Assembly (NCBI GenBank): GCA_910578185.1
Contig: CAJTPN010000024.1
Span: forward strand, 1-43,187
DNA length: 43,187 bases
Source: an uncultured Acetatifactor sp.
Lineage (GTDB): Bacteria > Bacillota > Clostridia > Lachnospirales > Lachnospiraceae
Direction of reading: 5' to 3'
In this document: positions 7,182 to 15,910 of the stretch, one piece after another
Position numbering within the stretch: position 1 is the first letter of the stretch
Layout: the number at the start of each line of letters is the position of its first letter
Position numbers and translations under genes: made by a program
Notes under the pieces: model-generated
What the model saw: only the letters and a program-made list of their open reading frames with translations
Databases searched by the model: none
What the model was told of the DNA's origin: nothing

Positions 7182-8588
7182 ATGAGAAAAGGAAAAAGTT
7201 TGCTTTCGGTTCTGCTCATTGTAACATTTGTTTTGTGTGGATGCGGTAATGGAACTGCACCGGAAGACAGTGGAGGACAAAGTGATGCTCCGATGCAGGA
7301 AGCAAGCGGGGTATCAGGGGCAGAGGAGCGTTGGGGAGGCCAAGTGAAAACACCCGATGTACAGGAAGCAGTACCCTATGTGCAGCCGGAAATGAAGGGC
7401 GAGATAACCATATCCTGTCTGTTTGCGGAAGAATTTCTCAATACTGCCGCGGAGCAGTTTATGAAGCGGTTTCCTGATGTAAAGGTGACCGTTAACAGTT
7501 ATAAGGAATCCTCCGGCGAGAGTACAGTGGAAGATTACCGGACATACCTGAATACAAAGATCATGACAGGTAAGGCGGAAGACATTTTGGTTACCGGCTT
7601 CCTTCCCATTACAAAATACAGTGAAATGGGTGTGTTTGAAGATTTGAGCGGATATATTCAAAAAACACCGGAATTGAATGATGAAAACTATTTCATGAAC
7701 GTACTGCAGGCGGCGAAAGAGGATAGGGGGGAAACTTATATTGTTCCTTATATGGCAAGATTTGACACATTGGCGTTTTCAGCAGAGTTTATGTCAGAAC
7801 ACAGCGGCAATGAAAGTGATATGCAGGGCATCTGCTTTGGGACAGCAATGGATCTGGCAAAACAGCTGGTGGATGAAACGGATAAAAGCAATGTGTTTTT
7901 GATACAGATGAACGAGGTGTCCTACGCCCATTATTTGATCAAAGATTCCATTGGGCGGTTTATAGATGGAAGCACTAAAAAAGTAAACCTGGATTCACCG
8001 GAATACATTGCGCTTTTGGAGTCGGTGAAGGCTCTTTCTGAAAATGGTTACTTTGATTCAGAGATTGATTTTTATAACATGGAATATTATTTTGCTGCAG
8101 AATGTGATTATGATGTGCAGGCAGCTTATTACAGCATGGATACGAAAAACGGAATAAACCATTGTATGCCTCTTACGGATGCGGAAGGCAGAACGCTTAT
8201 GAAATCAAATTCCTGTGTGGCCATAAACAGTGCATCGGAAAACAAGGATTTGGCATGGGAATTTATCAGATATCTGCTGTCTGACGAAGTGCAGACGTCT
8301 CCCTCCTTTCACGGCCCTGCAGTGAGCCGGAAAGGGCTGGAAGCAGTAGCAGAGCGTTATTATGCTTTTTACAAAGAGGGCAATGGCGGAGCCGGGTTTG
8401 GAAGCGAGGCGGAATACAAGGCAATTCTGGAAAGCTGGATGGAACAGATCAATGGCTGTGACACTCTGGATTCAAGTATCACGGATTTAATAGATGAGGA
8501 AAACAGTAAATATTTTTCGGGACAGCAGACAGCGGAGGACACGGCCAGGAGACTGAAGCGGCAGCTGGAACAATATTTTAATGAATAA
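7182..8588 (+). CDS. sugar-type ABC solute-binding lipoprotein
   Basis: A 468-residue extracytoplasmic receptor of the family 1 (maltose/oligosaccharide) binding proteins. The N terminus MRKGKS plus a hydrophobic stretch ends in a lipobox VLCGC, so a lipid-anchored Cys at about residue 21 is expected. Mature-protein features are an early strand GEITISCLF, AAEQFMKRFPDVKVTV typical of the class, and the C-terminal DEENSKYFSGQQTAEDTARR helix region. The start is ATG 7182 behind AAGGAGG (7165-7171); an upstream in-frame ATG at 7125 lies inside the hairpin and lacks a ribosome site. Two cognate permeases follow, but no ATPase. The substrate could be a glycan or peptide and cannot be read from the sequence. 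Confidence 0.88.
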   Translation: MRKGKSLLSVLLIVTFVLCGCGNGTAPEDSGGQSDAPMQEASGVSGAEERWGGQVKTPDVQEAVPYVQPEMKGEITISCLFAEEFLNTAAEQFMKRFPDVKVTVNSYKESSGESTVEDYRTYLNTKIMTGKAEDILVTGFLPITKYSEMGVFEDLSGYIQKTPELNDENYFMNVLQAAKEDRGETYIVPYMARFDTLAFSAEFMSEHSGNESDMQGICFGTAMDLAKQLVDETDKSNVFLIQMNEVSYAHYLIKDSIGRFIDGSTKKVNLDSPEYIALLESVKALSENGYFDSEIDFYNMEYYFAAECDYDVQAAYYSMDTKNGINHCMPLTDAEGRTLMKSNSCVAINSASENKDLAWEFIRYLLSDEVQTSPSFHGPAVSRKGLEAVAERYYAFYKEGNGGAGFGSEAEYKAILESWMEQINGCDTLDSSITDLIDEENSKYFSGQQTAEDTARRLKRQLEQYFNE

Positions 8589-8668
8589 AGAAAAGAATCA
8601 GTTTGATGAAAAAATGGTGAACGGATTTATGGAATTATCACAATTTTCAATTGATCAGGAGTATGTAT

Positions 8669-9544
8669 ATGAGAAGAAAAAAAGAATGGAAACGAAATAA
8701 AATGATGCCATGCATGATGCTGCTTATCAGTCTGACAGGGTTTTGTTTCTTTTACCTGATTCCGTTTTTGCTGTCTTTTTCCTATTCTGTCGTGGATAAT
8801 CCGGTAAACGGAAAGCTTTGCGGGATGCTGAACTATAAGGCACTGTTCCAAAACATTTATTTCTTGAGGGGGCTGAAGAATACAGCATGGTTTATGACAG
8901 TCAGCATTCCGCTGAATATGGTTCTTTCCCTGTGTGTTGCTTTTGTCGTCAGGAAAATGAAGGTATATTCCAACTATTTCAGCCTTACTTTTCTGATACC
9001 GCTGGCGATTCCCTCTGCTACATCCGAATTTTTCTGGGAAAATTTCTTTGGCCTGCATGGAACGCTGAACAGATTTCTGTCAATTTTTCATGTGGAGGCT
9101 ATAGACTGGCTGGAGAGCAGTTATGGAATGATGGTAATGGTAATCCTATTCATCTGGAAAAATATTGGATATAATATGGCCCTGTTCATAAGCGGATTAA
9201 GCAGCATCCCGGAAGAATATTATGAGTGCGCTGATGTGGAAGGGGCGGGAAGGTTCTGGAAATTCAGAAATATCACTTATGTATACCTGACGCCGACTTC
9301 GTTTCTGGTGCTGATCATGACATTTGTGAATTCATTTAAGGTTTTTAAGGAGATTTATATTATGACAGGAGAGTACCCTCCAGACAGCCTGTATGTACTG
9401 CAGCATTATATGAATAATATGTTCCGCTCCCTGAATTACTCAAAGCTGGTCAGTGCGGCTTATATCCTTACGATAGTCATTGTATTGTTTGTGGTCTGCA
9501 TATTCCGGACAGAGAGGAAGTTATCGGAGAATCTGCATTATTAG
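8669..9544 (+). CDS. MalF/UgpA-type ABC permease
   Basis: A 291-residue inner-membrane subunit with six hydrophobic segments. The permease-ATPase coupling motif (EAA loop) is visible as YECADVEGAGRFWKF near residues 185-200, with the required G. The family is binding-protein-dependent sugar permeases (COG1175). ATG 8669 is preferred because CAGGAG (8656-8661) lies 7 bases before it; TTG 8651 and ATG 8663 are alternatives. It works with the next permease and the preceding lipoprotein. The stop codon TAG (9542-9544) lies inside the left arm of a small inverted-repeat element, so the native C terminus may have been altered by that insertion. Confidence 0.9.
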   Translation: MRRKKEWKRNKMMPCMMLLISLTGFCFFYLIPFLLSFSYSVVDNPVNGKLCGMLNYKALFQNIYFLRGLKNTAWFMTVSIPLNMVLSLCVAFVVRKMKVYSNYFSLTFLIPLAIPSATSEFFWENFFGLHGTLNRFLSIFHVEAIDWLESSYGMMVMVILFIWKNIGYNMALFISGLSSIPEEYYECADVEGAGRFWKFRNITYVYLTPTSFLVLIMTFVNSFKVFKEIYIMTGEYPPDSLYVLQHYMNNMFRSLNYSKLVSAAYILTIVIVLFVVCIFRTERKLSENLHY

Positions 9545-9663
9545 AGCGTGTTTAAAAAAGGCTTTCCCTGGGGTGTGCGTCACACCTTGTGGGATGCAAG
9601 ACTCAATTTGGGAGGCGTAATAGGGTGTACAGACTGGGGGAAAGGTTTTTCGAACACCCTCTA
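9542..9663. mobile_element. 122-bp MITE-like inverted-repeat element
   Basis: The ends are imperfect inverted repeats of about 27 bases: left 9542-9568 begins TAGAGCGTGTT, and right 9637-9663 reversed begins TAGAGGGTGTT. Both then run through an A tract into a TTTCCC block. A short internal palindrome (GGTGTG..CACACC, about 9572-9586) lies between. There is no coding capacity. TA occurs at both borders, as in elements that duplicate TA, but so short a repeat proves little. It sits between two subunit genes of one permease and adds about 160 bp to an otherwise tight operon. Confidence 0.6.
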
Positions 9664-9708
9664 GTGTGAGAAAGATTTCTTCGTCTGGCACGTCAGAAAG
9701 GAAATAAG

Positions 9709-10566
9709 ATGAAAACAATCAGGGCAATGAAAAGAATAGTTTTACATGTGTTATTTATTGTAATTGTTGTAGTTTACATGATGCCGCTGATCATCACTTT
9801 TACGAATTCCTTCATGGGAAGCAGAGAAGTAGAAAACAATTACTCTACAGGCAGCCTGGGGATAGATGAATATGTTGATATGGATGTGGTACCCAAAAAG
9901 GCAACGCTGTCACAATATGCCGCCCTGTTATTTGACAGCCCGGTGTATCTGCATATGTTCTGGAATTCCGTGAAGCTTGTGGCGCCGATTGTACTTGGAC
10001 AGATATTGGTGTCGGCGCCTGCAGCGTATGCACTGACTGTTTTGAAGTTCCGGGGGAAGGAAGGTCTGTTCTTTCTGTACATGATCGTTATGCTTTTGCC
10101 GCTGCAGGTAACTTTGATGCCTAATTATATCGTAGCGGACTGGATGGGCATTACGGACAGCTGCCTTGCCATTATCCTGCCCGGTATCTTCAATCCGCTG
10201 GGAGTGTTCCTTTTACGGCAGTTTATGAAAAGTATGCCGGATGCTTATATTGAGGCGGCAAAGATGGATGGGGCAGGTCATGGAAAGATATTTTTATGGG
10301 TGGTGCTGCCAATGGTAAAGCATGGGATAGCGGCAGTAGCCATGCTCACCCTTTTGGACTACTGGAATTTGGTAGATCAGGCAGTGATATTCATACAAAA
10401 TTCAGAAGCCCAGCCGTTATCCATTTTTCTTGCAAAGATTAACAGCGGCCAGTTAGGAATTGCGTTTGCCGGCTCCTGTTTCTATGCGCTGCCGGTACTT
10501 TTGGTTTTGCTTTATGGTCAGGAGTATCTGAAAAACGGAATTGCCATTACGGGGCTGAAAGGGTAA
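9709..10566 (+). CDS. MalG/UgpE-type ABC permease
   Basis: A 285-residue second permease subunit with six membrane segments. The EAA loop is explicit: AYIEAAKMDGAGHGKIF (about residues 180-196), followed by the usual VVLPMVK. The family is COG0395 carbohydrate permeases. N-terminal MKTIRAMKR is a positive-inside start; GGAAA (about 9699-9703) precedes ATG 9709. It pairs with the MalF-type subunit upstream, from which it is separated by a small inverted-repeat element. A MalK/MsmK-type ATPase is required for function and is not encoded here, so a shared ATPase elsewhere in the genome is expected. Confidence 0.9.
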   Translation: MKTIRAMKRIVLHVLFIVIVVVYMMPLIITFTNSFMGSREVENNYSTGSLGIDEYVDMDVVPKKATLSQYAALLFDSPVYLHMFWNSVKLVAPIVLGQILVSAPAAYALTVLKFRGKEGLFFLYMIVMLLPLQVTLMPNYIVADWMGITDSCLAIILPGIFNPLGVFLLRQFMKSMPDAYIEAAKMDGAGHGKIFLWVVLPMVKHGIAAVAMLTLLDYWNLVDQAVIFIQNSEAQPLSIFLAKINSGQLGIAFAGSCFYALPVLLVLLYGQEYLKNGIAITGLKG

Positions 10567-10640
10567 GGGATAAGAATTTTAAGGCATCACCGGAATTTTT
10601 GTTCTGTGAGAATATGATAGAAAAATGAAAGGAATGAAAA

Positions 10641-11570
10641 ATGGATCAGGCGGAAAATGGACAAGAAGTATTCCAATGGAAAAAGAGATTTCAGAAAATA
10701 TTTGCAGTGTTAGCTGCTGTTTTACTGGCACTAACGTTTCTTTCAAAATCCTTTTATAATTACCGGCTTCCAGTGGTAACGGCAGCACTGCCCAGACAGG
10801 GCAGACTTTCCTTTACAGTGGAAGGAACTTCAGAATTTGTCTATGCATATACAGAATCTGTCTATGCGGACATCGACGGCAAGGTAAGGGAGATATTGGT
10901 GGATGTGGGGGATGAGGTAAAGACAGGCCGGACCTTGATGCGGGTTGAACTGAATGGAACAGGGGAAATGTTTGATGTCAAAGCGGATAAAGATGGGATT
11001 ATCTCATGGATCGGCGTCAGCAAAGGGATATATGTGTCCTCCGTGCAGAATACGGTTTTATACGAGATTGCTGAAAAGTCGGAAGAATGGGTATGCCGCC
11101 TGATTATCAGCGAAGAACAGTTTGAACATATCAGCATGGAAAGCGTTCCGGTGCTGGAGCTTGTGGATCAGAACAAATTTGTGAAGGGAGAAATCAGATC
11201 CATCTTTAGCTATCAGAGCCAGGATCTGCAAGGTTATATAGTAAATATCACAGTGAGGCGTGCAGATGCGTCCCTGGCAGGGGAGCGGGTGAAGATAGCC
11301 ATCAGCGAAGACAGCGAGCTGTACGATACGCTTATTCCGGCAGCGGCACTGTGCAAAGATGCAGTAGGCTATTATGTTCTGGTAGTGCAGGAAAATGACA
11401 GCGTGCTGGGGGAAGGATACAAGGCTCACAGGATGTCCGTGGATTTACTGGATTCAGATGAAGCCTATTGTGCAGTAAGGGGACTGCCCACAGATGAACT
11501 TATCGTCATAGCATCGACAAGTGAAATCGGGGATGGAAGCAATGTATATTACGAGGGAGATGGCACATGA
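10641..11570 (+). CDS. membrane-fusion (HlyD/RND adaptor-like) protein
   Basis: A 309-residue protein with one N-terminal membrane anchor (about residues 22-40) followed by an external domain. The biotinyl-lipoyl-like half motif is visible twice, as the strand pairs DIDGKVREILVDVGDEVKTG (about 78-97) and DGIISWIGVSKGIYV (about 117-131). These resemble the V.V..G..V..G pattern of HlyD/MacA-type adaptors. In Gram-positives such proteins partner MacB-like permeases in peptide efflux. It overlaps the next gene (a MacB-like permease) by 4 bp (11567-11570), so they are translationally coupled. The coiled-coil hairpin of classic MacA is short or missing. Confidence 0.75.
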   Translation: MDQAENGQEVFQWKKRFQKIFAVLAAVLLALTFLSKSFYNYRLPVVTAALPRQGRLSFTVEGTSEFVYAYTESVYADIDGKVREILVDVGDEVKTGRTLMRVELNGTGEMFDVKADKDGIISWIGVSKGIYVSSVQNTVLYEIAEKSEEWVCRLIISEEQFEHISMESVPVLELVDQNKFVKGEIRSIFSYQSQDLQGYIVNITVRRADASLAGERVKIAISEDSELYDTLIPAAALCKDAVGYYVLVVQENDSVLGEGYKAHRMSVDLLDSDEAYCAVRGLPTDELIVIASTSEIGDGSNVYYEGDGT

Positions 11571-12643
11571 TGAAAGGAATATTCGGAAGGAAATTACTGG
11601 TGCTGCTTATTCTTGTGGGAGCGGCAGGAACGTGCCTGTTGTCTTGGCTGAAAATGCAGAGTGCGGTATGGGACGGGGTATATGCATTATCATTCCAGTG
11701 TGACGAGCAAATTTTTACAGAAACGGACATTGCCAATATTGAAAAGGAGGGGATTGACCTGACCTACACGCTGCAGGTTTACCCCGATGTGTCAAACGGT
11801 TTCCGCAGGGAGGAAATTCCTGTCTTCCTGACCAACGAAAACTATGCATTTTTTACAAATACCCACATGCAGGAAGGAGCTTTTTTTAACGGTATGCAGA
11901 TAGACAGGAAGCTGTCGGTAATGGTGCTTAATGAGGCGGCAGCAATTCAACTTTTTGGGAACCGGGAATGCGTGGGCGAGACTGTGTATCTGAATAAAAT
12001 GCCTTATCGGATCATAGGGATTATGGCAGGGCAGGACGGGGAAGAAGCGGGAATATATATACCATATTCCACAAAGAATCTTTTGGATATTCAAGGTTTG
12101 GAAATCAGCCAGGTATGGTGTGGGTTTCCGAATCTGGCTGATGCGGCATTGGTGATGAAGAAAGCGGGGTATCCCATAGAAACACTTAAGATTACGCAGA
12201 TAGATCTGGTAAAGGGCATTTTCCGGCAAAGGTTTCTTTCCTTGCTGATAATAGCAGGCGCTTATGCAGTATTTCTTGGCTGCAGATCGGTATGGAAATG
12301 GAAGAAGTGTATTCCACGAATAGAGGCTTTTAAGCAGAATGGGAGTATAGACACGAAATGCCTGAGTATCAGTGTGTTACAGGTTTTGGGGACTTGCATA
12401 GGGGTTGTTCTGTTATGGAAGGCTGTGAAACTTGCATGGTGTGTGCCGCCTAGCTATGAATTGCTGGGAGGCAGTTGGAAAGATATATTTTTTTGTATGA
12501 TGGATTTTTATCTGCTTGCTGGTGCAGAATTAGACAATATGCCGTTTTTGCCATATTGGAATTTGGTTTCCATCCTTTCCGCAGCAGTGTATTTTTATTT
12601 CTTTTCGTTGTGTATAGTTGCCCGAAAGCCTGACAGGAGATAA
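11567..12643 (+). CDS. MacB/FtsX-like permease without ATPase
   Basis: A 358-residue membrane protein: TM1 at about residues 7-25, an external domain of about 190 residues, then TM segments at about 225-243, 268-290 and 335-355. The external part carries the MacB periplasmic core signature (MVLNEAAAIQLFGN, then GETVYLNKMPYRIIGI). This gives the one-helix, big loop, three-helix plan of MacB/FtsX permeases. The start overlaps the adaptor gene by 4 bp. MacB/LolE-type permeases need an ATPase (MacB, LolD or FtsE type), and none follows. The C-terminal helices are more degenerate than the core. It is the last gene before a strong terminator. Type VII-ABC superfamily membership is likely; the function is unknown. 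Confidence 0.7.
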   Translation: MMKGIFGRKLLVLLILVGAAGTCLLSWLKMQSAVWDGVYALSFQCDEQIFTETDIANIEKEGIDLTYTLQVYPDVSNGFRREEIPVFLTNENYAFFTNTHMQEGAFFNGMQIDRKLSVMVLNEAAAIQLFGNRECVGETVYLNKMPYRIIGIMAGQDGEEAGIYIPYSTKNLLDIQGLEISQVWCGFPNLADAALVMKKAGYPIETLKITQIDLVKGIFRQRFLSLLIIAGAYAVFLGCRSVWKWKKCIPRIEAFKQNGSIDTKCLSISVLQVLGTCIGVVLLWKAVKLAWCVPPSYELLGGSWKDIFFCMMDFYLLAGAELDNMPFLPYWNLVSILSAAVYFYFFSLCIVARKPDRR

Positions 12644-12804
12644 ATTGTCACCAGGATAGGTTTCGATTATTTTAGGGAGAAACAGGATGAGGAACAGCGG
12701 AATGAGGATCACGATGGTGGTGGACTTTTTGATAAATAGATGAATTCCCACACCGCTTTGCCTGTTCTCTCTGTTCTGCCAAATCTGTTTTGCAGCGCAG
12801 CACC

Positions 12805-12831
12805 AAAAAGGGGAGGCGGCCTCCCCTTTTT
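12805..12831. terminator. strong bidirectional terminator
   Basis: A perfect 12-bp inverted repeat AAAAAGGGGAGG / CCTCCCCTTTTT with a 3-base loop. A and T tracts on the two outer sides allow use in both directions. It sits between the converging MacB-like gene (plus strand) and thrS (minus strand). Confidence 0.9.
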
Positions 12832-12879
12832 GCGTCCATGAAATGAATCACAAATTAATTTAGTTAATGTAAATGATTC

Positions 12880-14634
12880 TCAGTTTACTTCCTTTTGAAG
12901 AAGGTTCAGGAATTGTTCCATAGTCATTACGCCCAAATCACCGTCATCTCTTTTACGGACAGAAACACGGTTGGTCTTAATTTCCTTTTCTCCAATTATA
13001 AGCATGTAGGGTATTTTTTCTTGCTGTGCGCTTCTTATTTTGTAGCCGATTTTTTCCGCTCTTCTATCCGTTTCGCAACGAAATCCGGCCCTTTTCAAGG
13101 TCATTTCAATTTCGTTTGCATAATCAATATATTTATCCGAAATGGATAATATTTTTATCTGCACTGGTGAAAGCCATAATGGGAATTTTCCAGCAAAATG
13201 TTCAATCAAGATACCCATAAATCTTTCGATGGAACCAAATACAACTCTGTGTATCATAATTGGACGATGTTTATTTCCATCTTCTCCAATGTACTCTGCT
13301 TCAAAACGTTGTGGTAATTGAAAATCTAACTGAATTGTCCCACATTGCCACGTCCTTCCAATCGAATCCTCCAAGTGGAAGTCAATTTTGGGGCCATAAA
13401 ATGCACCGTCTCCCTGGTTTACAACATATGGTAGCTTGAGATCATCCAATGCATTTTTTAATCCATTTGTTGCCATTTCCCAATCTTCGTCGCTGCCGAT
13501 GGAATTTTCTGGCCTTGTGGATAATTCTACATGATATTTGAATCCAAAATTGGAATACACCTCGTCTATCAGACGGGCAACACCTTTTATCTCTTCCTGT
13601 ATCTGTTTTGGTGTCATGAAGATGTGAGCATCGTCCTGCGTACAGCAACGAACGCGCATAAGACCGTGTAAAGTACCCGATTTTTCATTTCGGTGTATCA
13701 ATCCCAGTTCACTGATGCGCATAGGAAGCTCACGATATGAGCGGGGTTCCATCTTATATACCAGCATGCCGCCTGGACAACTCATGGGTTTTATGGCAAA
13801 ATCCGTTCCATCAATTAAAGTTGTATACATGTTATCTCTGTAATGCTCCCAATGTCCGGATGTTTCCCAAAGCTGACGATTTAACATAATTGGAGTGGAT
13901 ATTTCCATATATCCCTCTCTTTCATGCAAATTTCGCCAATAGTCTATTAGTAGATTTTTTAATATCATTCCTTTTGGGAGAAAGAAGGGAAATCCCGGAC
14001 CCTCTTCAAACAGTGCAAATAAGCCTAATTCTTTTCCCAACTTTCTATGATCCCGCCTTTTTGCTTCCTCCAATCGGTTTAAGTATTCCTCCAGGAGCTG
14101 TTCGCTTGGAAATGATGTGCCGTAAATTCTGGTGAGCATTTTGTTTTTTTCATTACCCCGCCAGTATGCGCCTGCAACCGATAGCAGCTTGAACGCTTTC
14201 ACTGTGCTGGTGTATGCCACATGGGGGCCGGCGCACATCTCCAAATATTCTCCCTGCTGATAAAAGCTGATTTTTTCATTCTCCGGCAGCTCATTTAAAA
14301 TTTCTATTTTATATATTTCATTTCTTTCTTCCATAGCTTTCATAGCTTCTTTATGATCTGCCGTGAAATGCCTGAGCTGTAAATTCTCTTTTATGATTTT
14401 TTTCATTTCTGCTTCTACTTCTGCAAAGTTTTCTTCACAAAAGCGAAAGTCGAAGTCAAAATCATAATAAAACCCTTCTGCAATACAGGGACCTATTGCA
14501 CATTTGGTTGTTGGATACAATCTTTTAACGGCCTGTGCCAAAATATGTGCCGTGGTGTGTCTAAATGCATTTCTGCCCAATTCTTCTTCAAAGCCAGCTT
14601 CCTGAACGGAACCATCTTTCATTTTAATTTTCAT
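12880..14634 (-). CDS. threonyl-tRNA synthetase, compact form
   Basis: A 584-residue class II synthetase that charges tRNA-Thr in the cytosol. The editing (N2) domain is recognised by HTTAHILAQAV (HxxxH near residue 30) and CAGPHV. The catalytic core has motif 2 around HRNEKSG and RVRCCTQDDAHIF, the zinc ligands C (SCPGG), H (DDAHIF) and H (MIHRVVF), and the anticodon domain at the C terminus. The N-terminal TGS domain (about 60 residues) found in E. coli and B. subtilis ThrS (about 640 residues) is absent. I use the ATG at 14634 with AAAGGA just before; an ATG 18 bases upstream lacks a site. A T-box leader lies upstream. RVRCCTQ instead of the usual RVRGFTQ is a mild oddity. Confidence 0.95.
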   Translation of the reverse strand: MKIKMKDGSVQEAGFEEELGRNAFRHTTAHILAQAVKRLYPTTKCAIGPCIAEGFYYDFDFDFRFCEENFAEVEAEMKKIIKENLQLRHFTADHKEAMKAMEERNEIYKIEILNELPENEKISFYQQGEYLEMCAGPHVAYTSTVKAFKLLSVAGAYWRGNEKNKMLTRIYGTSFPSEQLLEEYLNRLEEAKRRDHRKLGKELGLFALFEEGPGFPFFLPKGMILKNLLIDYWRNLHEREGYMEISTPIMLNRQLWETSGHWEHYRDNMYTTLIDGTDFAIKPMSCPGGMLVYKMEPRSYRELPMRISELGLIHRNEKSGTLHGLMRVRCCTQDDAHIFMTPKQIQEEIKGVARLIDEVYSNFGFKYHVELSTRPENSIGSDEDWEMATNGLKNALDDLKLPYVVNQGDGAFYGPKIDFHLEDSIGRTWQCGTIQLDFQLPQRFEAEYIGEDGNKHRPIMIHRVVFGSIERFMGILIEHFAGKFPLWLSPVQIKILSISDKYIDYANEIEMTLKRAGFRCETDRRAEKIGYKIRSAQQEKIPYMLIIGEKEIKTNRVSVRKRDDGDLGVMTMEQFLNLLQKEVN

Positions 14635-14652
14635 TTTATCATTTCCTTTCAT

Positions 14653-14935
14653 GAAATATTTTCAGTCACATAAGAAAAGCACTCTTAAAGATACTAACTT
14701 TGTACCTTTAAGGGTGCTTTTGCACGGTTCCACCTTAATTTTTAACTTCAGATTCCATCAAATCCTAACCTTTAACGCAGGTGTACGGTAATACTTACGT
14801 CTACTTTCAGTATTACAGCTGGGGAATGGTTTTCACATATCATCCACATAAACATCTTCCACCAAATGATGCTCTCTCTGTCTGCGACTTATATGCTACT
14901 TGTTTCCGTCATCGCTTTTTCTTATGCTAACTTGT
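14653..14935 (-). promoter_or_regulatory. T-box riboswitch (threonine) of thrS
   Basis: Reading leftwards, the leader contains an AG-rich bulge and a TGGTG apical element (about 14865-14895). A specifier-loop sequence GTGAAAACCATT follows, with the threonine codon ACC complementary to 14828-14830. The T-box sequence AAGGTGGAACCGTGCA (14736-14721) comes next. A terminator hairpin (AAAGCACCCTTAAAGGTAC... pairing with ...CTTTAAGAGTGCTTTT, 14720-14674) ends the leader before thrS. In this class uncharged tRNA-Thr binds specifier and T-box and prevents termination. The specifier reading is my interpretation of the fold; the T-box motif and terminator are plain. Confidence 0.9.
14674..14720 (-). 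terminator. T-box-controlled intrinsic terminator
   Basis: Arms of about 18 bases pair with one mismatch: read on the minus strand, AAAAGCACCCTTAAAGGTAC pairs with a segment ending in CTTTAAGAGTGCTTTT, which also supplies the U run. The T-box sequence lies one base before the upstream arm, the normal arrangement for mutually exclusive antiterminator and terminator. Confidence 0.85.
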
Positions 14936-14940
14936 TTAAT

Positions 14941-14969
14941 ATATTAGCATTTATACAATGGATTGTCAA
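14941..14969 (-). promoter_or_regulatory. thrS promoter
   Basis: On the minus strand TTGACA (14969-14964) is followed after 17 bp by TAATAT (14946-14941). Transcription would start near 14934 and produce the complete T-box leader. Confidence 0.75.
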
Positions 14970-14980
14970 TAGCACAAACA

Positions 14981-15259
14981 CTAAATATTTAAATCTGGCG
15001 ATAAATATATAAAACAGTAAATAGGTTGCCAAACGGTACATTCCAGAACAACGGAAAGCCAATCCATTTCTGCCTCACTGATGACAGTGACTATATTAAT
15101 GTGGATTTCTGGCTCATGTGACACATTGGATTGGAAATTTATGTTTTGTTTTCCGTATGCTTCCAGCTGGCCTGTGAGTGGAAGCAGTCTATGTGAACCT
15201 TTTCGTTGGTAGCAGCATGTCGGAGTGGCTTCTTTTTTCTTATATTGGGATTGGGACAA
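14981..15259 (-). other. gene-poor interval, doubtful 92-residue ORF
   Basis: Between thiN and the thrS promoter the minus strand is open for 92 codons from a TTG at 15259. I see no ribosome site, no family motif and no convincing codon bias. The second half (QLEAYGKQNINFQ, then EAEMDWLSVVL) looks more protein-like than the first, so a decayed gene is possible. I see no repeats or terminator here. Confidence 0.2.
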
Positions 15260-15267
15260 GACAATAT

Positions 15268-15891
15268 TTAAGAATACACTTTGATTAATAATAGGGTTCC
15301 TTCCCGCACGTAAACTTTTGCCTGACAGCCTGGCAGCACTTCATTGCTGATCCCATACTGATATTCGCAGGTAATTTCCGCATCCTGAAGGGGATATTTG
15401 GCGTGTTCCACATTCACTCCTCTGGCTGTTCCGGTGATATTTAAAAGGGAAAAAAAGGCGAAGGAGTCAGGAATAAAAACGGGTTTGTGAGAAACCATTT
15501 CCATTTCTGAATAATCGTCCAGAAGCATTGCTTCCCTGCCCTTGGCATGAAGCATATAAAGCAGAGAAAGGTTTCCCAGCGCATGATCCATTCTGGCTCC
15601 GGAGACGCCGATTAAGAGGAATTGCGCAAAACCTCGCTTCAGGGCTTCTTTTGCGGCAAATACTGTGTCGGTATCGTCTTTTTCACAAGGTAACACGATG
15701 GTTTCTGCGGGAAGATGCGGATTGGGGTGAGAATCAAAATCTCCTACAATCAGATTTGGGGTGATGCCCAGAGAGTCCTGATGGCACAGTCCGCTGTCGC
15801 AGAAAATATAATAGTCTCCTGCTTGCAGGTATGTTCGGATGCGGTCATAATTTTCAATCCCCGCGCCCCCAATAATAACACATCTGTTCAT
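15268..15891 (-). CDS. thiN: thiamine pyrophosphokinase
   Basis: A 207-residue enzyme that transfers pyrophosphate from ATP to thiamine, giving thiamine diphosphate in the cytosol. Family motifs: GGAGIENYDRI at the N terminus, CDSGL (about 40), VGDFDSH (about 62), KDDTDTVFAAKEAL (about 80-93) for nucleotide/metal binding, and SGARMDHALGNL (about 108-119). The C-terminal half carries the thiamine-binding beta domain. The start is ATG 15891 because AAGGAG lies about 10 bases before it; the frame is open further but without a site. It follows the unknown two-domain gene by 19 bp on the same strand, so they are probably co-transcribed. No TPP riboswitch is visible. Confidence 0.93.
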   Translation of the reverse strand: MNRCVIIGGAGIENYDRIRTYLQAGDYYIFCDSGLCHQDSLGITPNLIVGDFDSHPNPHLPAETIVLPCEKDDTDTVFAAKEALKRGFAQFLLIGVSGARMDHALGNLSLLYMLHAKGREAMLLDDYSEMEMVSHKPVFIPDSFAFFSLLNITGTARGVNVEHAKYPLQDAEITCEYQYGISNEVLPGCQAKVYVREGTLLLIKVYS

Positions 15892-15910
15892 ATCCAATGG
15901 GTCTCCTTTG

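Noticed and set aside
12687..12739. 18-codon frame after the MacB-like gene
   Set aside because: Too short and without homology that I can see; it may be a scrap of a lost downstream permease but cannot be supported.
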